NCBI GenBank assembly: GCA_029168955.1
Contig: JAPDOI010000122.1
Coordinates: 1,456,501 to 1,520,500 of the forward strand
Direction: 5' to 3'
Source: Aplectana chamaeleonis
Lineage: Eukaryota > Nematoda > Chromadorea > Rhabditida > Cosmocercidae
DNA: 64,000 nucleotides
Under the pieces are notes generated by a model that worked only from the letters and a program-made list of their open reading frames with translations, did not search any database and was not told the DNA's origin. Positions 11,867-20,478 of this stretch are shown piece after piece. The translations under genes were made by a program, and so were the position numbers. Position 1 is the first letter of the stretch. Each line of letters begins with the position of its first letter.

Positions 11867-12022
11867 ATTGCTTCGGTGAAGATTTACCGAGCAGTTGAGT
11901 GAGAGCGGCGCTGGGGCTCCGGTGGTGCAGTGCGATAAGGCGCTCCCCCGGAAAGGGAATATGCTGGTTCAATCTCGCCCGGAGCCAAGCGTTTTGCGAT
12001 CAACTCAACACCTTGTGTAAAC
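11867..12022 (+). mobile_element. tRNA-derived SINE with 8-bp target duplication
   Basis: A 156-bp insert in the CR1 frame, flanked by ATGATGGT at 11859-11866 and 12023-12030. It holds a tRNA-like core at 11915-11986 with a perfect 7-bp acceptor pairing (GGCTCCG with CGGAGCC), a box A-like 'TGGTGCAGTGCG' and a box B-like 'GGTTCAATCTC'. The T-stem is poorly paired, which argues for a SINE rather than a working tRNA gene. Orientation follows boxes A to B. It was presumably mobilised by a LINE such as CR1 or RTE (inference). Confidence 0.75.
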
Positions 12023-12030
12023 ATGATGGT

Positions 12031-12556
12031 TAAAGTCAACAATTATTTTTTCTCAGCCTAGATGCGTGACAAGTGGTGTTCCTCAGGGAGGGGTTCTATC
12101 TCCCCTCATATTCAATATTTACATTCACGATCTGCCCCAGGTTATTACTTCAACTGATGTCAAGTGGTCTGCTGTTACAGACGACATCAAACAGTGCCAT
12201 AGCCTGGGCTCTCTCGGCAATGAAGTGATGTTACAAAATGCTGTAAACCTTGTCCATCAGTATGCTTTGGACTGCGGACTACCGCTTTCTAAAGATAAAA
12301 CCAAAGTGCGCCACATTGGTCGCCGCGATTCTGAAACCAATTACTATATTGGGGGTTCTCCTATTGAAAAGTGGCAGAAATAAAAGATCTTGGTTTCCTG
12401 GTGACTAAAGATCTCAATTTTGATAAACATTGTGAGCAAATCAAATCATTGACAGACTGGAGAGAGTGCAGAACAGCTTCACCAGAAAGCTTTTTATCAG
12501 AAGACATAGTTTCCTGTATGACGGTATACCTAGTTCCAGTACTAGAAACGCAAATC
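12031..12556 (+). pseudogene. CR1 ORF2, reverse transcriptase core
   Basis: From 12066 the frame reads 'TSGVPQGGVLSPLIFNIYI' (RT block 4), then 'VTDDIK' at 12174-12191 where the family has F(A)DD, so one catalytic-box residue is changed, then 'LPLSKDKTKVRHIGRR' and 'EIKDLGFLVTKDLNF'. A frameshift lies at ~12375. At about 12440 the thumb region is deleted and the sequence jumps to 'ERVQNSFTRKLFIRRHSFLYDGIPSSSTRNANL' (read in pieces, one frame over), ending at the TTAA taken by family F. Confidence 0.85.
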
Positions 12557-12560
12557 TTAA

Positions 12561-13021
12561 AGGCACAGTTTAACCTCAGGATCGATTTTTCGTTTTTCCA
12601 CCTATTTTGGAGAACAATTCACGCTTATCACAATGGTGTCTCCAGAATCACTCAGAACTCACTACGAACGGAGTTACGGCTTCTCAGAAATATTAATTTT
12701 GAATGGCTTGAAGTTCGCGGACGAGTTATTTTCTCGCTATTAGCAGTCATCGATCTAAAGCAGTCCACAATATAAAGCCAGACCGAAAACAAATCGAACA
12801 ACATAGGTTTTGAATAAAATCATTCGCGCGTGTCTTCCCTACTGAGGTCGGAAACCTGGCAGTAGGCGTTACCCATTTTTTCTTTCAAGGGGGCGTGGTC
12901 GACTTCTTCCAAGCCTTTTCTCGCTTATTTGAGCGAATTGAGATGTCGCGCTTGGCAGGGTTGCTATAGGCGACGACCGGACCAAAATGTCAAAAATTAC
13001 CTCTGAGTTTGGGCTGTGCCT
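12561..13021 (+). mobile_element. TTAA-type MITE, family F, copy 2
   Basis: A 461-bp element between TTAA 12557-12560 and TTAA 13022-13025, with ends AGGCACAGTTTAACCTCAG and the complement GGGCTGTGCCT. Non-coding. It is the first of three MITEs in a row (F2, B1, E1) that share their TTAA sites and together interrupt the CR1 C-terminus. Confidence 0.85.
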
Positions 13022-13025
13022 TTAA

Positions 13026-13537
13026 AGGCAGTGTTCACGATGAAAAGATGTGTTTCAGTTTACACTGAGAATGGGTAGTGGAGGGGCATACTGTAACATT
13101 GACGTCGGAAGAACGCATGAAAACGAGCCAGGAAAAGCTCCAAAACAGCCCGAAGTTGCCACTTCGAGCGCAAGGCAAACCCGAAAAGCGCAGCACACCC
13201 CTACCGACGTGAACAAATGAATGCTCGAAATCGTGAGATGAGCGATGATTTCCAATCATCAGCCCCGTTCTTTAATTCATTCTCAACTTCTCTCTTTACT
13301 CAGGTCAGCTCGCATGCATCGGCTGCAAAAGACGGAAGTTACAGGAGGCTTGGAAACACGGTGGACGAGTCGGACAACTCGTCCACCGTGTTTCCTTAGC
13401 TCAATCTTTGAGGGGCCATAACTCCGTTCCCAAAAGGTCTTGGACGATTTCAGAGACATCTTTGGAAGCAGCATGAAGCCGTTTTTAGGATAGGCGAGGG
13501 AACAGAAAAACGATTCCCATCGTGAACACTGCCTCTT
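13026..13537 (+). mobile_element. TTAA-type MITE, family B, copy 1
   Basis: Ends AGGCAGTGTTCACGATGAAA and its complement before TTAA 13538-13541 (three extra bases, CTT, precede the right TTAA). It is nearly identical to 27306-27791 over 'TTTACACTGAGAATGGGTAG', 'GATGAGCGATGATTTCC' and 'GGTCAGCTCGCAT', differing chiefly by the small inverted insertion at 13352-13370. Non-coding. Confidence 0.88.
13352..13395. repeat. Perfect 19-bp palindrome with 6-base loop
   Basis: GGAAACACGGTGGACGAGT at 13352-13370 is exactly complementary to 13377-13395. Other family B copies have only the right arm, so the left arm is a private inverted duplication in this copy. It is best explained by snap-back (template switch) synthesis rather than as a terminator or other regulatory hairpin. 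Confidence 0.9.
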
Positions 13538-13541
13538 TTAA

Positions 13542-14018
13542 AGGCACAGTCCAAGCTCAGGGGCGAAATCTGAGGTTTCCTCATAATTTTGAAGTTCACC
13601 CACCCAGTATAGCCCCTGACAAATGCGAGCTCTCAATTCCTCCGAATTAGAGAGATATAGGGGGAAGTCACCCTGGGGAGCCTATGCCAGGAAGCCACTT
13701 TGGCACGCCCTCTTTACGATTTTTCGAGCTCAATAGTGGCGAGATGAGCGATGGTTTCCGACCGGTAGCCCTGTTCTTCCATTCATTCTCGGTCACTCTC
13801 TTTATTCAGAGCGGCTCGCATCCATCGGTTGCAAATGACGGAAGTTACGAGCCTCGGACAACTCGTCCACCATGCTTCCGTAGCACAATTTTTGAGGGGC
13901 CATAACTTCGTTCGTAGGAGGTCTTGCACGATTCCAAAGACATCATTGGAATCAGTGTGGAACCGTTTTTAAGATAGGCAGAAAAACAGATAAACGATTT
14001 CGAGGTTGGACTGCGCCT
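13542..14018 (+). mobile_element. TTAA-type MITE, family E, copy 1
   Basis: A 477-bp element between TTAA 13538-13541 and TTAA 14019-14022, with ends AGGCACAGTCCAAGCTCAG and the complement GAGGTTGGACTGCGCCT. The central part ('GAGCGATGGTTTCCGA', 'CGGCTCGCATCCATCGG') is shared with family B, so E and B are related or exchange sequence. Non-coding. Confidence 0.85.
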
Positions 14019-14022
14019 TTAA

Positions 14023-14476
14023 GCTGTCCACCCTTGCTTTACGCAGGCAGAAATTTGATCTCATTATGTTCCATGGACTCCTGACCACCAGCTGCGGGAT
14101 TTCAGCTGGAAAATTTCTCACCATATGACCATCAGTTACAAGAGAGGGTGTGTCAAAGCCAATCATTTCCATGGACAAGTTGGGCTGCAGGGCAAATTTT
14201 TTCGTTAACAGGGCATCCGCTAGCTACCTCAAATTAACGAAAAACCGCGTGCCACCTAGTTCGTTTCTTGCGTTCAGACACATGGTTGATGATTACCTTG
14301 ATCCGTCCTGATCTAGACTTTTTATTGTTTTCAGTAGGTTAAAATCTCTTTCTACACTTAGTTCTTTTTATGAATTCCAGAGACATTCTCGTTGCTTGTT
14401 AACCGTTCTAGTTTTATTTTTTTTTTAGACATGAGTATTCCTTATGAATGAATAAATGAATAAATAAATAAATAAA
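14023..14476 (+). pseudogene. CR1 ORF2 C-terminus and 3' UTR with (AATA)n tail
   Basis: Directly after the TTAA the frame reads 'LSTLALRRQKFDLIMFHGLL', 'CGISAGKFLTI', 'ANFFVNRASASYLKL' and 'RVPPSSFLAFRHMVDDYL', the conserved CR1 tail region, with one internal stop. The 3' UTR follows and ends in AATGAATAAATAAATAAATA at about 14446-14476, the simple repeat that marks the 3' end of a CR1-type copy. Confidence 0.82.
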
Positions 14477-15063
14477 TCTTTGATGAACTCCGTTCTGGCG
14501 ATGGTCCCCCTTCAGCTGCCTACACCTCCACTTCTTCCACTCTATCTCTCTCTTCCTCTCGACAATCAAACGCACTCCTCACTCGGATACAGTCCCCCGA
14601 AGTGGATTAAATTCTTCAGACATTCGAAGGGCAAGCGCCGGACTATTTTCGCAGTGGGGGAGCAACAGCAGGGGCCTCACCCGAAGGGGGCTTCAGGAGA
14701 GGCTCCTGCCCTCGAACAGCGCTCGCTCCCCCGAAAGAAAGATTCGGAAGAGATGCGAAGAAACAAAGGGCAGTTCACGACATCAGAGATCAGAGAAGCA
14801 ATAGTAGTATAAACGCACGGATCATCGTTCACGTCAACCTTTTTCCCGATTTGACGTGATTTCTCCTGTGATATCAACCTGTATAAAAGGCGCCTCACCT
14901 CACTGAGAGCCGCATTCGGCCCAACAGGGCCGGACCTGGGGGGGGGAGTTTGAGTTCCTGTCAGAAAGGGATATTTTTTGGTGGAGATTCGACGCGTTCC
15001 GGGGCGGGGGTGAGGTGAATGGTGACGCATGTGCTCCGAGCCCGTGACGTCAGTACTCCGGCG
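14477..15063. other. Unassigned block with TATAAAAGG repeat word
   Basis: No gene was recognised. The segment 14882-14915 (TATAAAAGG then CTCACCTCACT) resembles 56206-56245 (TATAAAAGG then CTCATCTCACT). In both, a few tens of bases further on comes 'GCCGGACCTGG' or 'GCCGGCCCTGG'. The two may be remnants of one element with a shared promoter-like start. A run of ten G lies at 14939-14948. Confidence 0.4.
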
Positions 15064-15231
15064 CAGTGACGGCGGGGCTTCAAGGCAGTGACGGCAGAAC
15101 TTCAAGGCAATGACGGCAGGGCTTCGAGGCAGTGACGGCAAGGCTTCAGGGCAGTCAAGACAGCGCTTCAAGGCAGTGATGGCAGGGCTTCAAGGCAATG
15201 ACGGGAGGACTTCAAGGCAGTGACGGGAGGT
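15064..15231. repeat. 22-bp minisatellite, about 7.6 units
   Basis: Tandem units of CAGTGACGGCAGGGCTTCAA plus GG, with scattered substitutions and no length change. GC-rich against its surroundings. It creates long artefactual open frames on both strands, notably a proline/arginine-rich minus-strand frame of 14677-15171. Confidence 0.92.
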
Positions 15232-15339
15232 GTTAAAAGTTATAAGAAAGCTGGAAGTGCGAGGATTCCAGGGCGATTCAGGCCGCAATTGATTGCATAG
15301 GTAAATGAGCAGATACATGGGAGCTTCCCTGGGCCATAG

Positions 15340-16222
15340 AAAAATCGAACCACCTCCGGATCGGGAAAAGAAAGCTTGATGTTATTTTCACGTATACGTT
15401 AATAGGTCTAACTCTCACGTCCGTTTCTGAAGTGAGAGATCTAGGTTTTCAAATATCCAGTGATTTTAGTTTCAGACAGCATTACAGAAACTTGGTCAGG
15501 AAGGCTAATCACCTATAATCTTTTCAAGGTACTCGGAACTAATAATCCTGAGGCGCTTCTGCTAGCGTACAAGACCTATGTGAGGCCTTTAGTTGAGTGT
15601 GGGATCACAGTCTTTAACCTCGTGAAAAAGAAGGACATTGCCCTATTGGAATCCTTTCAAAATAACTACACCCGCGAATTAACGATGAGATGTTTTGAAC
15701 TCGCGTATTCCCAGGTGCCCAGTGATGCCGAAAGAGCTAGAATTCTGAAACAGCCTAGTATTCATAGGAGAAGGAAAAGAGCTGATCTCATAATGATATA
15801 CAAATTACTTAGTAGAAAGTTGTCAAGAAGCAGGTGCGGGAATCTTAGACTCTAAATTAAATTTGCGAGGTCACAAGCTAGGTCAGGGTTTTTATCTACC
15901 GTAGCGTGAGCAAGTTCAATAAAAGTCTAGGTGAGAATGAGTTCCTTCTGAATATGTCTTTGAGTGCATTTAAGTCCCTTCGAAGAGAAATCTGACCTTC
16001 AATCTACTTGTACTGATGGTTTTTTGTCCCACTTACTTCTACAATTACTTTTTGTTACTTGTTTTTGAATGCCATTTTCTGGCTAATCGGTTTTCCTTGG
16101 TTCCTCAGCGTAGGTTTTACAGTTGCGTTCAATATTTCAGTAATTCTGCTTTTTTTTATTATGTTGTGTATTGCTTACGAGGACTCGTTCCGCGTCTCAA
16201 ACAAACAAATAAATAAAATAAA
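15340..16222 (+). pseudogene. CR1-like retrotransposon, 5'-truncated copy 2
   Basis: The C-terminal third of ORF2 plus 3' UTR. The reading is 'YTLIGLTLTSVSEVRDLGF', then 'YNLFKVLGTNNPEALLLAYK', 'TYVRPLVECGITVFNL', 'KKKDIALLESFQNNYTREL', 'YSQVPSDAERARIL' and 'RKRADLIMIYKLLSRKLSRS'. A frameshift near 15500 and a stop at about 15855 break it. The tail 'LSAFKSLRREI' ends near 16000, and the 3' end carries CAAATAAATAAAAT at about 16205-16222. This is the same family as the dissected copy upstream; it supplies the thumb region deleted there. Confidence 0.85.
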
Positions 16223-16299
16223 AATTAGATTGATTGGGTCAAAAATTTCCGGATTTCCTGTTTTAATCAGAATAAAACGACAACGGCGCACCTTTTGTT

Positions 16300-16475
16300 T
16301 AAAGCGGCGGTGGTCATCGTGAATTCTAACTCCTGAAGAGGCGGGAGAGACGTTAGAGACGCAGCGATTGAGCTGTCGTCATCCCCGTGTTGCGTCCAAT
16401 CAGGAACCTCGCTCCTACCACGCTCCTCCCCCCTTTCTCTCGCCTCTTCAAGGGTTGGAATACACGATGGCCACC
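16300..16475. repeat. Imperfect inverted repeat shared with 34585-34735
   Basis: CTCCTGAAGAGGCGGGAGAG near 16331 pairs with the complement of TCTCTCGCCTCTTCAAG near 16437. It contains 'GTTGCGTCCAATCAGGAACC' and 'ACACGATGGCCACC', also present in the Harbinger-like element at 34531. Probably a partial copy of that element; its termini were not found here. Confidence 0.55.
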
Positions 16476-16976
16476 CTCCTGAGCATACCCATAATTTTCA
16501 GGAATAATCCTCCGAAGAACCAGAAATATAAAATTCGACAGGTGGACACATCACCAATCTAATCGATTCCGCATAGCTGGTAACCTAGAGCCTAGCTTGA
16601 TCGGATAAGTTCGGGCGGAGTAAGCGGTGGAGCGGTCGGTCATGGCGAAATATAGCAATGATGAGGGGGTTTTGACATGACGAGCCCGATAAACCTTACT
16701 TCGACCGGCTCAAAATGGGGTAGCTAGACTATACATCGGTTTTTCAAGGTAATGAGATATCGTTTCCGTTAAAAAAGTACATGGAAAGATAGTAGAAAAT
16801 TGCTCTTTGGAGGCTCATAATTTTTATACGGAAGACTTTCCGTAAGTTCTAAGAAGAACAAACTAAATTTCTTAACCCTTTATCGATTCATAACAAAAAA
16901 AGTGAATAAAAATGCTCTTCAGCGGATGGTCTCATATATATTTCAGTTCAGCTGAAGTGGTTGAACTGAACCCCTA
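16476..16976. other. Anonymous DNA
   Basis: No gene or bounded repeat recognised. Immediately before the next element, 16942-16970 forms a small inverted repeat (TTCAGTTCA..TGAACTGAA). Confidence 0.5.
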
Positions 16977-17216
16977 CTCAGGCGATTATTGGCCCCGAGC
17001 CGCCAAACAGTTCGGCTCGCGTTCCCAATCTGCGAGTCGGCTTCTGTTGCTGTCCGGACCACTGCTGTCGCTTTCAGGGTCACTGCTGTTGCTGTCCGGG
17101 CTGCTCCGGTATGCCCAAACAGCAACAGCAGTAGCTCAGAGATTAGGAGAACGAGCCGAACTGTCAGGCGGCTCCGATTCCTTTTCGGTGCAGCTCGGGG
17201 CTGAGAATCGCCTGAG
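16977..17216. mobile_element. CTCAG-ended foldback element, 240 bp, TA-flanked
   Basis: Starts CTCAGGCGATTATTGGCCCC and ends with the complement of CTCAGGCGATTCTCAGCCCC. It is flanked by TA at 16975-16976 and 17217-17218. Most of the length is one imperfect palindrome: AGCCGCCAAACAGTTCGGCTCG against its complement, and 'CTGTTGCTGT' against 'ACAGCAACAG'. All three open frames across it are palindrome shadows. It shares the CTCAG end and 2-bp flank with elements at 30040, 37117 and 48013. Confidence 0.82.
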
Positions 17217-17218
17217 TA

Positions 17219-17929
17219 TGTAGACACCACAACTTAATGCGTGAGGTTGCGTCGCTGCCATTACCGCCCAATAATGCCGGGAGGCTGAGCTACTTGTCAG
17301 TGTTGACTACGGCGCTACCGCTCACATTGGAATTGGACACAGCGCAAGGAGTGCACGCTAATGAGTGTTCTGCATCAGGAACTATTGATCTCTGTACGAC
17401 GTTTGTTTCGTTTAGATCTACATATGACTTGCACACGATTTCCAACTTCTACGAATTCGGTTTTTTCATGAAGTTATAGACGAACATCGAACTTTTAGTT
17501 AAGATAAAAACGCGGAAAAACGTGGTCATAAATGCTCAGAGAACTACGGCATCTTTGAACATCAAGTTCACAATAAGAATTTCGGAATGTGTTCAGCTCA
17601 AAAATTTTGTCAAGAGTCGCCACTGCAACAAGGCTAAAATCCCTAACATTATCACGTTGATAGCGGATATTTTTGCTCCTCTAAGAAAGCATAATTCTAT
17701 CATTATTTGGAGCACTTCGATTACGTTGTCTTGTTTTTTCAGCCAAATATCTATAACTGCGAAAAAAGACGCTTCCAAGAACAAAATTTCCTCCGGTTTT
17801 ATTTCGGAATTTTCCGTTTTGAAAACGAAAATTTCCCGTTTTCCGCGTTTTTCGGTTTCAAAATTTTTTGCACATGCCTGATTCAGATCATTTATCATTT
17901 ATGCATTCAGACATACAGATCATTGATCA
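17219..17929. other. Anonymous DNA
   Basis: Open frames at 17522-17881 (plus) and 17593-17898 (minus) overlap and neither shows a recognisable motif. AT-leaning with 'TTTTCGG' and 'AAAACGAAAATTTCC' words. No feature can be supported. Confidence 0.45.
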
Positions 17930-18231
17930 TTTAATAAAAACAATTGAACAATTGAAGCAAGCACTTCAGTCAATGTTTTGAATAGATGAGTAATGTTCAC
18001 AGATTGAAATTCAATTTCTAACCAACTGATGTTCTTTATATAAGATGTTATCGATGCCGATGATGTGGACGGGGCTCGTCCACCGTCAAAAGACAAGAAG
18101 GTTTAGGCCTCGAATTTGTCCCAGAAGAGCGGGTTTTTCGTGATTTTTTCTTATAGGTCCCATTACTCGAAACCCAGAAAAGGGTTTAGAGAGGAAAAGA
18201 AGACATTCATATTTGATCGCGACCACTGCCT
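17930..18231 (+). mobile_element. TTAA-type MITE, family A, 5'-truncated copy 2
   Basis: The right half of family A ('AATTCAATTTC.A.CCA', 'TGATGTTCTT.ATA', 'CTCGTCCACC.TCAAAAGACA', 'GATCGCGACCACTGCCT') ends at TTAA 18232-18235. The left half is missing. The right TTAA is shared with the following foldback element. Confidence 0.82.
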
Positions 18232-18235
18232 TTAA

Positions 18236-18883
18236 AGGCAGCATACACGCTCACAGACATGGTCGGGATATCAGCATAAATTGGCCCGCGCGGCCCGTAG
18301 CAAGTCGTCAGCGATCTTTGAAGCTCTGGAAACCATCCAAAATGACAATAATTGGCAATGTTCGAGCAATCCTGTCTCGCACGCCCGTATTTTCACTCCC
18401 ATTCGAGTACAAGAATGAGAATCGAAACTTGAGAAAACGTGCGATAACTTACAATGATAGCACTATAAAAAGGGAGTGCAGTAGAGAAAAACTCGATTCA
18501 CCTCAATAAAAGATGTTTCTGCACTTATAAAATCCTCCATTTCGAGAGGTCAGCCAAAGTAGAGCGGCATTCTCCAAAGTGGACGAGAGTTAATAGGTAT
18601 GCAGACATGTTATACTCAAGTAAACCAAGCTATTTCTCTGGTGCACTCCCAATTGATGGTGCTATCACTCTCAATTATCACACGTTCTCACAAGTATCGA
18701 TTCTCATTCTGTTACTCGAAGGGGTGTGAAAATACGGGCGTGGAAGGCAAGATTGCTCAAACATTGTCAAATACTGTCATCCCGGACAGTTTTCAGCGCT
18801 TCAAACGTTGACGACATACTACGGGCCGTGCGGACCTATCTATGCTGTTATCTCGACTATGCTTGCGAGCGTGTATGCTGCCT
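18236..18883. mobile_element. TTAA-type foldback element, family I, 648 bp
   Basis: Ends AGGCAGCATACACGCTC on both sides, flanked by TTAA (18232-18235) and CTAA (18884-18887). The two halves are inverted copies for over 200 bp: 'GTCGTCA..GATCTTTGAAGC', 'GAGCAATC', 'ACGCCCGTATTTTCA' and 'GATAACTTACAATGATAGCAC' recur inverted in 18655-18830. The termini match family H at 57369-57837. Non-coding. Confidence 0.85.
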
Positions 18884-18887
18884 CTAA

Positions 18888-19661
18888 GAGTTAAACCCGG
18901 GCGAGAAACACCAGCGCGTAAATGCTGCTAAGACGGTTTGACGCTCTTCGCCCAGCTGCTACCATTCTTCGCTAAGGTGCTAAAGTTTCTCACCCAGGTC
19001 AAAACCAGTACCTCCCCTGCAACGGACAGCAGCTCATTCGACAATACACCAGTTTTCTGTTTTTTTTTTGTTTGTTTGGGAGCGAGGAGCACTTCCGAAC
19101 CGAGGAAAAAAATGGAAATCGAGCGAGAAGGACAAGTATGACCGAGTTGTCAATCCTGGGCTCTGGAACAATGTCGCAGACACCACTTGTGTTGTCTGTA
19201 TCTCTTCATCGCCCAGTTTGATGCAGATAGAATGAGAATTCTTGTCTGCTGCTTTCGTTTTCAGATTTTCACCCTCCGTCGTCTTCAATCTTCGGAACAG
19301 TGAACTTTGCAGCATTGAAGGACAGTGAGGAACATCATAGCGCGAGTGGTTCGTACATACACACTCACCTTTACTAGCTACAGACTTCCAACACTCAGGC
19401 AGTTCCTGTTCTGCAGTTTTTGTCGAAATTGGAAGGAGAGTGATTGTTCGAAAGCACCTCGATGGGGTCGCCAAACTGTTTCTTCATCTTGTTTTCAATC
19501 GTCTTCAGAACCAGCTCGATTCCCTTTTCACTCGAACACCGCAGCTTCCTAATGAGATCCGATCGCTGACCGCTTTCTATAGGCTTCTCTAAGCAACAAT
19601 GTTTTCTGCTTAAATCTTTCATTCATTATTTATTCATTCACAAAAATAAAACCTTTCCAAC
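18888..19661. other. Anonymous DNA
   Basis: Overlapping open frames on both strands (19034-19474 minus, 19325-19552 plus) carry no recognisable domain. A T-rich run (T9 with TTTG) at about 19061-19075 could look like a poly-pyrimidine tract, but no exon pair could be built around it. Confidence 0.4.
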
Positions 19662-19665
19662 TTAA

Positions 19666-19982
19666 AGGCACTGTTCACGATAAACTTCATCCTCGAACTT
19701 TCCATGACGAACGGTTCTCGTGGCTCTCAGAAGCAGAACAGCGTCGATTAAACGGGACGAAAAGCTACTCAGAAGCCGCAAAACGGCTTAGAAAAGTGGG
19801 CGAACCCGGCCGCTTTTGGCAAGTCAGACCCCTTTCCGCCCCTCGACGTGAACAATGGTACACTCGAGATTGTGAGATGAGCGATGGTTTCCAATCAGAA
19901 ACCCCCTTTCTTCCCTTCATTCTTAACTTTTCTCTTTACTCAGGTCAGCTCGCACACATTGGCTACCATATATATATACCTA
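19666..19982 (+). mobile_element. TTAA-type MITE, family B-like, truncated by next element
   Basis: Begins after TTAA 19662-19665 with AGGCACTGTTCACGATAAA and continues with the family B core ('GACGTGAACAATGGTACACTCGAGAT', read in parts, and 'GAGATGAGCGATGGTTTCCAATCAG', 'GGTCAGCTCGCACACATTGGCT'). The remainder, expected as 'GCAAAAGACGGAAG', does not reappear after the TA-flanked element that follows, so the right third is lost. Confidence 0.75.
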
Positions 19983-20476
19983 CAGTACCGAGCATATTTT
20001 TTGCAAAAAAAGCGTTTTGCGGCGTTTTTAGCGCTCACAAAGCGCCGCATCGTCATAACTCACTTTGAAGTTGACGAAATGAGATTTTTAGATAGTTTTC
20101 GTGTTACTCTCGGTGAGGTGAATGTAGCGGTATATGTAAAAAGTCTTTTTAGCTCTGGTATTTTGTTGAAATATGCGTATTTCCTTCTAAAAATCACATC
20201 GACCACAGGTCAAAACCTGACAGATTTCTGCTAACATGACCGTCTGATCACTTCATTGTGGGGAGTTTAGATGTGCAAATATGCCATTTTCGATAAACTT
20301 CTGGAGTTGAATCTATCATTTTGTAACACTATCGTATAGGACTCAATGAAAGCGATTTGAAAATGAATTCAGAATTGAAATCGGACCACTTTGAAGCGAG
20401 TTATGGCGTTGCGGCGCTTTGTGAGCACAAAAAACGCCGCAAAACGTTTTCTTTGCAAAAAATGTGCTCGGTACTG
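19983..20476. mobile_element. TA-flanked TIR element, family J, copy 1
   Basis: A 494-bp element between TA 19981-19982 and TA 20477-20478. Inverted ends begin CAGTACCGAGCA(T/C)ATTTTTT and continue through 'CGTTTTGCGGCG', 'GCGCTCACAAAGCGCCGC' and 'CATAACTC'; they are at least 90 bp long. Copy 2 is at 39845-40262. Non-coding, probably Tc1/mariner-mobilised (inference from the TA duplication). Confidence 0.85.
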
Positions 20477-20478
20477 TA

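Larger units (their letters stand above)
9240..14476 (+). mobile_element. CR1-like non-LTR retrotransposon, one copy dissected by later insertions
   Basis: The pieces 9290-10274, ~11395-11866, 12031-12556 and 14023-14476 lie in order, on one strand, and together give consecutive parts of one CR1-type ORF2: endonuclease end, RT start, RT core, C-terminus and 3' UTR with an (AATA)n tail. The inserts between them are A1 (10279-10827), an unclassified block (10832 to ~11390), a SINE (11867-12022), and the run F2-B1-E1 (12561-14018). The reading resumes across the inserts: 'GPLTHIFNL' ends at a TTAA, and 'SSSTRNANL' before F2 continues as 'LSTLALRRQKFDLI' after E1. The copy also has an internal deletion near 12440 and many stops. 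Confidence 0.85.

Noticed and set aside
11915..11986. Functional tRNA gene
   Set aside because: Acceptor stem and A/B boxes are present, but the T-stem is poorly paired, the anticodon arm is ambiguous, and the unit sits inside a target-duplicated insert; it was called a SINE instead.
14677..15171. 164-codon minus-strand frame rich in Pro, Ser and Arg
   Set aside because: Its N-terminal part is the 22-bp minisatellite, and the rest has no motif.
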